Below, piece after piece: positions 1 through 9,900 of a stretch of DNA of 64,000 nt (positions within the stretch are counted from its first letter, which is position 1; every line of letters starts with the position of its first letter). The notes beneath the pieces are model-generated. The model saw only the letters and a list, made by a program, of their open reading frames with translations, was not told where the DNA came from and made no database searches. The stretch lies in the NCBI GenBank assembly GCA_022315425.1, contig JAIUPT010000033.1:744001-808000 (forward strand), written 5' to 3'. The DNA is from Pseudevernia furfuracea (lineage: Eukaryota; Ascomycota; Lecanoromycetes; Lecanorales; Parmeliaceae). A program made the translations under genes and the position numbers.

Positions 1-800
1 AAGAATTTAACGTATAAAGCGTCGTAAGAAATATATTAATCTTAATAATTTTAACAATTAATTCTCTCGAAGAAAAAAACGCTTTTTTTTTAAATTTCAT
101 TATTATTTTAAAGTTTAATTTAAGATATCGTCGATAAAAGTAAAATTTCAATAATTAATTAATACTTAATAATATTATTTTCTTTAATACGGTTATTAAT
201 TATAGAGCTTATATCGCTATCTTTTATCGTCTCAAAGATAACAATCGCGAACTCGTCGAAATCGAATTTAACGATAAAGACTCTTAAATTATACTCGATA
301 CTTTAATTAAAGACTATTAATTTAAGAATATCAATCTCTATAAAGAATTAATACGTCGAATATTCGATTTTATTCTTAAAAAAGAAAATTTTATTAATAT
401 AAAAGAAACTTTTATAAGATTATCTTCGATATTATTAATCTTTATAAATCTCTCGTTATTTTAAAGTTTTTACGAATTTTAATCTTTTTTATAAAACTTA
501 ACGACTCTTATAACATATTTAAATCAAGCTATATTTAAAATTATAATCTCTTTAAAAATAAGTTTATTAAACTTTAAGAGATTATCGTAATTATCGTGAA
601 TAAAGAAGTTAAAATCTTCTTTAAAAAAGAAGAATTAATTACATATATCGTTTATAATAATAAGAATAAAGATAAATAAATTACTTTTAATAAATTCGAC
701 GATTTTAATATTAATTATAAGATTTATTTTTCGTATAAGATAATTAAGCGTAAATTTAACTATTTCTTTATTAAATATTAAATCAAGTTTTTATATTTTA
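1..800 (+). mobile_element. Copia-type retrotransposon copy A, left part (gag region, heavily mutated)
   Basis: This stretch aligns along its whole length with copy B at about 16.34-17.16 kb. The differences are almost all C-to-T or G-to-A changes in copy A. It covers the gag segment and the start of the zinc-knuckle region of a Ty1/copia element, with the left end cut by the window. No reading frame survives. Cytosines outside CpG are nearly gone, as expected of RIP. It continues at 3069 after a LINE insertion. Confidence 0.85.
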
Positions 801-812
801 AGTCTAAGAAAC

Positions 813-3068
813 TATCCTTCTCCGCTGTCAATGAGTAGCCAGATCACGGAGGAAGAGGTACGCAAGGCTATCTTCAGGCCAAAACCAGACAAAGCTCCAG
901 GGGTAGATGGCCTGCCAAATCGCTTCCTAAGGCTAGTTACAGAGAAGCTGCTCTCCAAGTTTAGGCACTTATTTCAGACATGCGTAGACGTGGGCTACCA
1001 CCCTAAGGAGTTCCGTAAGGCTAATATCATTGTGTTAAGAAAGCCAAAGAAGGAGGACTACTCCGAACCGAAGTCGTACAGGCCAATAGCACTCTTAAGT
1101 ACACTGGGGAAGGCACTGGAGACAGTGATTGCGCGCAGACTTAGTGACTGCGCAGAAGATAATGACCTTCTTCCGCCAGAACAGATGAGAGCCAGAAGGA
1201 AGAGATCTACGGAGACAGCCCTGGAAACGATAATAGATGCAGTGCACACAGTCTGAGATTGTGAGAAGAACAAAGTTGCTAGCCTTCTCTCACTAGATAT
1301 GACAGAGGCTTTCGATAACGTCTCTCATCATCGTCTGCTTCACAATCTTAGACAGAAGGGGATTTCGAAGCTAATTATGAACTGAATAAGAAGCTTCCTT
1401 ACTGACAGAGAAACCTCTCTCACTCTAAAAAGAATAACAAGCAGACTGAAGTCTACAGAGACGGGGATCTCATAGAGATCTTCGATATCGTCTATTCTTT
1501 TCCTATTCTTCAACGCTCCCTTGATTAAGAGATATGCGAAGATCAAGTTGAAACTGTAAGTAAAAGAATTCGTTAACGATATTCATCTGCTAACATATGA
1601 AAAGAGCACTAAGGCAAACTGCGAGACTCTTAAAAAAGCACACGAAATCTGTTTATAATAAGCAGGGACTTATGAAGCGACGTTCGCGTCAAAGAAATAC
1701 GAGCTAATTCATCTGACAAGGAGTTTAGAGAAGTTCAATATAAGAGTCAGCGTCGACCTAGACTCTGTAACGACAAAGTCAAAGACTAGTATTCGCGTGT
1801 TAGAACTGCAGATCGACGACAAACTTCGTTGAGAATCTCATATTAGAGAAGTCAAGATCAAGATGAAATCGCAATGCAGAGCACTATCAATAACTGTAGT
1901 CTTAACATGAGGCGTCATACTAAACAAAGCAAGACAAGTGTATAGCTCTATTGTACGATCAGCGATAACATACGTAACAGTAACGTGACACACATCACGA
2001 GATCTTCGAGATAACAAGCGATCTCACGTCAAGACCCTAGAGACTATACAGAATGAATGTCTGCGAAGAGTAGTCGAGACATACAAAGTCATTAATAAGA
2101 GAGTCGTCGAAGCGGAGATAGGGATTTCCCCTCTTCAGATCACGATGAATCAAGCAGTACTTCGAAATCAAGCACTTAGAGACAGTTATCTCGTTACGAA
2201 GCTAGGAAATGCGAGAATTCGAAGAAAGCTAAGAGAGAAACGAGATAAAAGACGAGTAGTTCTCCAGACCTCAGCAGAAGATAAAGAAGAGTGAACTCTA
2301 AGAACGCTTCGACTCGAAAATTGAAACTCTCTATAGACACCTGACGAAGAAAGAATATCAAGAAGGGCTAAAGACCTTGTTAAAGACTAACAGAAAGCAG
2401 TCTGAGAAGCAGTGTGAGCTCAGTATCAGACTGAGATCTCAGAAGAACGACGCAGCCCCGCACAAAGAGGAGATCTATAATCAAATAGGAGATCTCTTCA
2501 TGAAGGTCTAACAAAAGCAGAGAGCTTCGCTCTAACCCAGCTACGAACAAAGAAGATTGATCTAACACACTTTCTGCATATATGTAAAGTCTCTAAGATA
2601 CTCTCTTTCGCATGCGAGTGTGACTGAAGAAAATAGAATATTAGACACGTTCTCTTATTCTGCTCAAGGCTGAAAAGCGAGAGACAAACTCTTCTGAAGA
2701 AGGCTAAGACAGCTGATCTAAGAGAGATGTTGACAACCTCGCGAGGGGCAAAGGTCGCAGCGCGATGACTGATCTCGATTGATCTTTTAGGATAGTTCTC
2801 GCTGACTAAGAAGCAGTTATATGACAGGCAATAATAGGAGCAGCAACAAGTACTTCAAGAAGACATACGAATTCGTACGAATAGACTAGAGAACGCAGTG
2901 TGATAGAAAGACTATACGACAAGAAGATGCGATAAGAAAGAATAGCGAGAGTTTTTACCCTATTTCGACTAGTCGAAGAAAGGTTTCTCTTACAATATAG
3001 CCTAAGCAGTAGCCCGTAATTACTCTCCGTAGCTTGAGTAGACACGAGTATAAAATCAAATCAAATCA
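813..3068 (+). mobile_element. 5'-truncated non-LTR retrotransposon (LINE, Tad/I-like) inserted in copia copy A
   Basis: The element is flanked by a 12-bp target-site duplication, AAGTCTAAGAAA, at 801-812 and 3069-3080. The same 12 bases occur once, uninterrupted, in copy B (17157-17168), which is the empty site. The 3' end carries a short tandem AAATC-type tail, typical of LINEs. The left part encodes reverse-transcriptase motifs. Further right the same product can be followed across frames with many TGA/TAG stops where tryptophan is expected, plus an FVND in place of the catalytic F/Y-x-D-D. The element starts inside the RT domain, so it is 5' truncated. It is dead. Confidence 0.85.
831..1256 (+). 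pseudogene. Reverse transcriptase fragment of the LINE (intact first 141 codons)
   Basis: The frame encodes the fingers part of a non-LTR reverse transcriptase. Visible motifs are KPDKAPGVDG near residue 18 and SYRPIALLSTLGKALE near residue 80, the classic RT blocks 1 and 2. It stops at a TGA at 1254-1256. The product continues in the same frame just beyond with ASLLSLDMTEAFDNVSHHRL, the catalytic-aspartate block. The stop is therefore probably a mutated tryptophan codon. The segment retains many CpA/TpG sites, unlike the rest of the region. A 5' ORF (gag, endonuclease) is absent. Confidence 0.85.
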
Positions 3069-3849
3069 AAGTCTAAGAAATTTATAATAAAAGAGAGAAA
3101 GATAAAGAAGATAAAGAAAGATCTTCGAGAATAAATTCTTAAGTAATAAGCGTAAGCGTATCGAAGAGACGTCTTTTAATATCTTTACTTTAAAGAAGAA
3201 CGATTATTTTAATATTAATTATATCTTTTTAAAGAAATTAAACTTTATTATATATTATTCGAATATTAACTCGAACGACTTTAATATTCTCGATGCGACG
3301 AATAATCAAGTTATTAATTTAATCGTTACGAAAGTTCTCGAATATAGTCTATTAATTACGAATTTCGTAAATCTTTTTATTCGAGTAATCGTAGATTTAG
3401 ATTACTCTCGTTATTCTTTTATAAATTATTCGATATTTATTATTTATAAAAAGATTTATTTTCGATCGATTAAAAGTATCGAGAAAAGCGAAGTATAATC
3501 TTAAGATTATAATATTATTAATTTAAATTATATAATTAAAAAAGAGTGTGTCGTAGTTACTTTATAAAATATCTTATATATATTCGATATAAGCGTTAAT
3601 CTTCTCTCGATCGATAAACTTTTAAATTTCGATATCGCTATCTTCTTTTATAAAATAAAATATATTCTTATTAAAAACGATTTAAAGCTTATCAATACTC
3701 GTAATCGTGATCTCTTCTTTTTAAATTTTTAATAAAGTCGAAATAGTGCTTTAATCGTTTATAATATGCTTTTAAATCTTATTTATTAATTTTGATATGC
3801 TCGTATAAATTATTTAAATTAAAATAATTCAAACAAGCTCTTAAATATA
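3069..3849 (+). mobile_element. Copia-type retrotransposon copy A, right part (protease to start of integrase)
   Basis: The sequence resumes the alignment with copy B at 17157 and runs to about 17937, where similarity ends abruptly after CTCTTAAATAT. It matches the protease region of copy B and the junction to integrase. All frames are broken and the base composition is strongly AT. The right end joins unrelated sequence beginning with TGTCTGGGCC, so copy A is truncated there, possibly by another insertion. Confidence 0.8.
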
Positions 3850-4080
3850 CTGTCTGGGCCGTTCGCTAAGAGAAACAACTATTATTATTCTGTAATATAA
3901 TAGACGTACGATCATTTTGATTTTATAACCGTTATTTAACGATTAAATACTCGTTCTTAGCTGGTTATATAACCTATCACACGTTGATAAGGTTTTATAA
4001 TCGTTATACAACGATCTCTCAACTTTTTTAGTCTTCTTCGTTATTTAGGAAGGTGTTATACTTAAAAAAAAAAAAGTCTT
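3850..4080. other. AT-rich spacer, no gene seen
   Basis: Unassigned sequence between the broken end of copia copy A and the minisatellite. It starts with a less mutated stretch (TGTCTGGGCCGTTCGC) that could be the edge of another element. It contains several copies of an AACGATTAT-like word. No coding potential is seen. Confidence 0.5.
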
Positions 4081-4435
4081 ACAGCAGTCACAGCAGCCAT
4101 CTCAGTCATTGCAGCCATTGCAGCCATTGCAGCCATTGCAGCCATTGCAGCCATTGCAGCCATTGCAGCCATTGCAGCCATGTCGCCATGCCGTCTTGGA
4201 GACATGGAGACATCTCAGTCAATGCAGCCATGCAGCCATTGCCGCCATTGCCGCCATGTCGCCATGGAGACATGGAGACATCTCAGTCAATGCAGCCATG
4301 CCGCCATGCAGCCATTGCAGCCATTGCAGCCATGTCGCCATGCCGTTATGGAGACATGGAGACATCTCAGTCACTGCAGTCACTGCAGTCACTGCAGCCA
4401 TGTCGCCATACAGCCATGTAGCCATATAGCCATGT
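4081..4435 (+). repeat. Minisatellite of 9-bp CAGCCATTG units with a higher-order block structure
   Basis: At about 4103-4180 the unit CAGCCATTG is repeated roughly nine times. It then passes into longer blocks (CCATG-rich, GGAGACATGGAGACATCTC, CAGTCAATG/CAGTCACTG) repeated about three times with a period near 100 bp. The tract keeps CA and TG dinucleotides and is clearly GC-richer than its surroundings. It is open in several frames (His-Cys-Ser, Leu-Gln-Pro, Ala-Ile repeats), which follows from the 9-bp period and is not evidence of a gene. Confidence 0.9.
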
Positions 4436-4934
4436 AATCATATGATTATTTATAATATTGATAGTTGAATAGCGGTGAAATAACGATGAAATAACGATGA
4501 AATAATCAAAACGGTTGTTTAACGGGCGAAAGACTAATATAGTTATGCAACGGTTTCATGATTTTAAGAAAGGATTTAAGGCTTTTCAACGTCTTTTCAA
4601 CGTCTTTTCAACGATTATATGTCTATCATATAACTATTAATCAACCGTTATACGACGATTATATAACTATTATACGACCGTAGAGATATCAATAATACGA
4701 CTTTCTTTCGATCGACTAAAATCTTTATAGAGGGACAGGATAGTATCGTTATCAATAGTGTCGAATTAAGATTCTTAATTTATTATCACTGTGTGAAAGT
4801 CTTTCTACACACGTCTTGATATTATAATAAAATTATTTATCGCATTTCACTCTTAGATAGACGATCAGACGAAACGTAATAATTAAGATTTTAAACGTTA
4901 TTTGCGAATTTATTATAATTATATATAAGACGAC
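4436..4934. other. AT-rich spacer with short tandem words
   Basis: No gene is seen. Two small tandem repeats stand out: GATGAAATAAC repeated three times around 4476-4505, and AACGTCTTTTC repeated three times around 4578-4612. The words CAACGATTATATG and TATACGACG recur nearby, as they do in 3900-4020. Confidence 0.5.
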
Positions 4935-5660
4935 TGAGTTAAGTGAATATTTATAACGAAATTCGCAGACAACGACGAAGTCTCGTCGTTTATCGAAGTT
5001 ATTTCGTTCTATGTTAATAAAGAATTTTATTCACGTATAAGCTTTAATAAGAACTTCACGATCTACGCTATCACTCGAAAACATTTAAACGTCGTTAAGA
5101 TTAAAAACATTATTAACAATATGTAAAAGATCTTAAAATATATTCGAGATAACATAAATAGAGCTTAGAGAGTTATAATTACTTAGATAAATTAACATAG
5201 ACTAAACGTCAAATTTAAGAAAAAAGATTTGATCTTTCTTAATAACAAAAATATCATTAACACTCGATCTTTCAAGAGACTTAATAATAAGAAATATGAT
5301 TTATTCAAGATTAAGATCTTAATAGATTCGTCGTATAAACTAAAACCATTCAAAATCATATGAATATATAACGTTTTCAGTTTCAAACTACTGAGTTTAA
5401 TCGTTACAGACCTATTATTAAATTAAAAGAATTCTCTCTCGAAGTTAATAATAATTAACGACTTAAAAGAATAAATAATAGACGATATTCTCGCTTTCAA
5501 AAAGTCTTAAAGTCGACTCAAATATCAAGTCAATTAAAAAGGCTTTAATAAAGATCTTATTTGATATAACGTCGATAGAGACGAGTTTAATAACGTCAAA
5601 AACGTCGTCAAAGAATTTTATAAGAAATATCTTAAGACCCTTCGCTAGACGATTCGACGT
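4935..5660 (+). pseudogene. Gypsy (chromovirus) pol remnant: integrase C-terminus and chromodomain
   Basis: Conceptual translation, read through stops, gives the C-terminal integrase part of a fungal Ty3/Gypsy element. It shows an NKEFYSRISF-like segment near 5020, then a KFKKKD...KRLNNKKYDLFKI...KI..VFSFKLL block that matches the usual KVGDKV...KLGPFKI...NVFHVSLL pattern. At about 5477-5645 follows DDILAFKK...LKYQVN-stop-KGF...YNVDRDEF, a chromodomain in which W has become a stop. Chromodomains of this kind direct integration to heterochromatin. The stops at W and Q codons indicate RIP. The upstream pol is missing. Confidence 0.75.
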
Positions 5661-5770
5661 TTATAAATATTATCAAAATTAGTCTCAAATCTATGTTTTT
5701 CTCTTAAAATTCTTTCGCTTATTACTCGACTAAGCGTCTATCTTATAAATTTTCCTAATCTCATAACTTG

Positions 5771-5950
5771 ATGCGATGCATCTATGCGAAGAACTTGAAT
5801 TGGTAAAAGGTTGTCTTATACTATCTATGAGATGACTACTTAAGTAGAAATATCTTGAAGACGCTAATATTAACTTGACTTGGCTTCTTCAGTCTCTTCA
5901 AGATAGACGCGAAAAACATAATCTGCAGAAGGCTTTCGCGAAAGACATAG
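5771..5950 (+). repeat. 180-bp dispersed repeat, copy 1 (probable Gypsy LTR part)
   Basis: Starts ATGCGATGCATCTATGCG and ends GCGAAAGACATAG. It recurs in the same orientation and with the same length at 23532-23711. The two copies differ mainly by transitions, and this copy is less mutated. It lies about 110 bp after the chromodomain of the Gypsy remnant, where the 3' LTR would be expected. The exact LTR boundaries are not established. Confidence 0.65.
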
Positions 5951-6847
5951 TTATAATAGATATTTTAAAATAAACAAAGTCATCGTTTCGATGACATAAT
6001 CATAAACGTAGTGAAAATACGAGTTACGCTTTAAGTCGAAGATGATTAAAACGACTTAAGTCGAAGACTGTGATAAAAGTAATAAGGATCGCGTCGACGA
6101 CGTAGCTGTCGATGTCGACAATATCTTTAATAATGCGATCGTTAATATAGATCTGAGAGAAGTAAAAGTCTTTAACAAAAACGATAAAGAAAGCAATAAT
6201 AATATAATAAAAGCTTTTAATAGCAAAAGTGTTAATATAGGTTTTGACGTAACGAAAGTCTTTAATAATAAAATTATTGATGTAATAAAACCCTTTGACA
6301 GCAAAGATATTAATATAATAATATTCTTTGACGATAAAGATGTTAACGTAAGCTTAAGAGAAGTTAAAGTCTTTCGTAATGTTAATTTTAAAGAAATTAC
6401 GACTATTACACGTTGATAATCGTTAAAAATTAATATAATAACTGTCTCTTTTTAACTTGCTTCGAATTCGTCGATAAAATCTTTAACGTGTTTTAGCTAC
6501 TTGATCGTTATTCAGATATTATATTTCGAATCACAGTTAATTCAGCGTATTAGATATTTTATAATCTTATTCTTAAAACGTTCGATGAAGCGAGTGCGCT
6601 TACGTATTAGTCGTTTTATCTTATCTTTCTTTTTATCGTCGACGATAATAATTAATAAAGAAAATAATCGACGTTTATATAAATCTATAAAAGAGTTTAT
6701 AATAGACTTTAACTAAGTTATCGAGACGACGTTATAAGCTTTTATATTCGAGAATAGTTATAAACGATAAATAAGTCGCTCGATACGTTTCAACACTCGA
6801 AAAAATCTCGCGAACTAAGGGCTTAGCTTGTTTAATAATGTCTCTAA
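5951..6847. other. RIP-mutated sequence with a degenerate repeat-coding frame
   Basis: From about 6066 to 6415 the plus strand has a stop-free frame without a proper start. It encodes degenerate repeats of about 15 residues, with variants of VKVFNNK, KPFDSKDIN and FFDDKDVNV. It could be the ruin of a repeat protein or of a transposon gag. The rest (6416-6847) shows no recognisable gene, only AT-rich sequence. Confidence 0.4.
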
Positions 6848-6956
6848 TGTCAAGAATAGGTGGTAGGACACTTAGTTGTTAACTATAAAATGCTACGAGA
6901 GTAAAGAGCGACTATGAGGATGCGCCTTAGCGCATCACGTGACCCGAATTTTGACG
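6848..6956 (-). repeat. 3' LTR of copia copy C
   Basis: About 109 bp. Read on the minus strand it matches the 3' LTR of copy B (TCAAAATTCGGGTCACGTG at its start, CTACCACCTATT near its end). Its terminal bases are altered (CGTCAA instead of TGTCAA, and TCTTGACA instead of TTTCCACA). Like the 3' LTR of copy B it lacks the 13-bp duplication found in both 5' LTRs. Confidence 0.75.
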
Positions 6957-9900
6957 CTCCCCTTCGCTCGCATACTCAAAAATGCGAAAATACGATTTTC
7001 GCACTTCGCGACGCAAAAAACCCCAATCGGGTTAGCGCGAAGTTCGGTTCACAAAAGTGAAGAAACCAAGTTCTGAAAACGACTGTGTCAAATTCGAACC
7101 AAGTTCTGAAAACGACTATGTCAAATTCGAAGACATGTAAAAATCCGTTCTGGTTCTTCATACAAAACTTTCATTTTCCGGAAAAAAAGGCGGTTTTTTG
7201 AAAGTTTTCTTTGAAATAGACCTGGTGCACACCAAATTTCTATCAAAACGAGGTCGATGGATATATGAGGGGGTGGAACAAGAAGCAGTGAAAGAAAACT
7301 AAAGATCTGGCGTTCACAGACAAGGTGAATAGCGTCACTTCTTTAAAACTAACGACTTCAGATTAAAAGCAAGAGCGCTGAGAGTTAGTCTTTGACGCTG
7401 AGAGAATGTTCTGAGACTGATTTCACCTCAAGAACATCGCGAAAGACAACGAATTTGTCGAGACAGAGGGCTTTAATGAGATCGTCGATTATTTATTTAT
7501 TCGTGAGTACGAACTGCATGTTCACGATATCGTTATTGACTTTTTCACGCACGAAATGATGAGCGATATTAATGTGCTTGATGCGAATATGAAATTAAGC
7601 GTTCTTGACGAGGGCAATTGCGCTCTGATTGTCGTCGAAGATTATAATGATCTTCGAGTCAGAGTCTCGAAGCCGCAGAAGTTAATTAAAGAGAGTTTTC
7701 AGTCAAATAACTTCTTTGATAATCAACGTTTGATCGATATACTCGACTTCGCAAGTGAATAACGCGACGATGACTTAACGCTTTAATAATTAGCTGATAA
7801 CGCCGCTATCGACGTTGAATAGATAGTCGAAGATAGACCTTCGAATCGAGTCGTCAACTCAATCGAAATCGATATACTCGATAAGGGCTTGAAGGGATTC
7901 TTTATACACTAGTTCGTAGTGTATCGTGTCTCTAAGATATCGAAAGATTCGAATTATTGCATTTTAGTGTGTCTAAGTCGAGTTAATTAAATAGCGACTG
8001 ACAAGAGAGACAGCATAGACGATATCAGAACGAGTTTTTAACATGACATATATAAGGGATCTCACGACGAATTAATAATTCTCGCATAGCTTTCTCGAGA
8101 CAATATAGCCCTCTTTCGTAGATTGTAGCTTACGACTAATTTTTAGAAACGTGAAGACTGAATTAAGACTTTAATAATTAAAATGCTTTAAGAAACGAGT
8201 GACATAGACTGCTTGTCCCAGGCGAAGGATGTCGACGACACGATTTCTTTTGACGATCATGTCTAAATAATAGATGTAAGGTTTCAAGTCGAATATGTAA
8301 AACTTGTCATTAAGGGCCTTTTTGATGCGCTGAATATCGATTTTGCTAAGATCGATAATTAATATATCGTTCACATAGAGAGCTACAATAATATTCTTCT
8401 TGACGTTCATAAAGACACTCTCGTTCGATTCGATGAATATCAATTCGAATTTCTTTATATACTTCGAAAAGTGCTGATATCAAATTCTGAGAGATTGCTT
8501 GAGTTCATAAAGAGTCTTATTCAGCTTACAAACTTTAATGTCGTTCTTGCTGAAATAATCGAGCTGTCGCATATAAATCGTCTCTTGAACGTTATCGTAG
8601 AGAAAGGCGATTTTGACGTTTATTTGTTTCACGTTTTAGTTTAGAGTCGCTGTTAGAACAAAGATCGTCTTATAATTTATAAACTTGATCACTGAGGCGA
8701 ACGTGTTATGATAGTCACGATTCTTCTGTTATTCGAAATCTCGAATCACTCAGCGAGTCTTATAACGAGTGACTTTCTTAGTGAGACCTCGCTTTACGAT
8801 ATAGACTTAGCGACCTCTCAGAATATAAACATCTAAAGACGTCTGAATTAGATATCAAGTATTGTTATTTATAAGAGATTTATATTCGTCTTATATGACG
8901 AGCTCTCAGTGTATTCGAGAGAGTTGATTAAAAATAACCTGTTGATAGGTCGTCGGCTCGAAAATATTCGACTTATTAACATGATTCGTTAGTAACGCAA
9001 AGGTCGCGAATATTCTCGAGAGAGAGTTAGATAATAGATCTCGTAGATTCGAAATCGTAATATCGAGATAATTAAGAAGTACTCTTTGAATCGCACTTAG
9101 CTCGAAATCTTCGCGAATCATTTCGACGACAATAAGAGAACGAGTTATTCTTTCGATAGCTAATAATGCAGCAATTAATCGAGAAGTTCGCGCGAACGCG
9201 ATCGATAATACGACTCGTGCGAGGGACGAGGGCTTTAATATAGACGTCTACTTTTCAGCTAATTATAAGAAATTTGATCTTGATCTATTTATTGTAGATG
9301 CAGATGCAGTCGTTGAGAGCTTTATAATAAAGATAATGTCTTTCGAAATGTTAATAATACGCTATTTATTAAGTGTCTTCTCTATAGCGAATACTAATAC
9401 ATAAAGACGTTATCGCTTAATCGAAGACTTATAAGCGTTCGTCTTTTCTTCGAGATTCACAATCAAGAAACGCTTCTTAACGAAGTAAACATTATTAACT
9501 CGAATAATCTTCTTCTTGATGAGATTATATAGACGAAAAATAAACTCCTCTTCATATCTTAAAAGAACACACTTTTCGCTTTTATTCACGAGTTTCTTTT
9601 AAATACGCTTCAATGTATAAACGATGAAATCAATCGTTCGTAGATAAGATAAAATGGACTTTCGATAATGAAAAGTCTCAAATAACGTTACAATGATTCG
9701 AACGTTGGGGGACCGCAACATCAAATAATTGATGATGATCACGATTTCAGATTAGAAAGACTTGTTGAGCTGAGAACTTAGTAGTATAGAATATATCTTA
9801 TACAGCAAGATCTGTTTAAAACGTTCGATCGCTTCGTTTATTTCGAAGTTCTCAGATATAGTGAGCTTTTATCTAATTTCGCACTAAAGAAGATAATTTA

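Noticed and set aside
4081..4435. CRISPR-like array
   Set aside because: No unique spacers between repeats, and the sequence is clearly eukaryotic.
4053..4437. Overlapping frames with His-Cys-Ser, Leu-Gln-Pro and Ala-Ile repeats
   Set aside because: They arise from the 9-bp period of the minisatellite in several frames on both strands, with no non-repeat conserved part.
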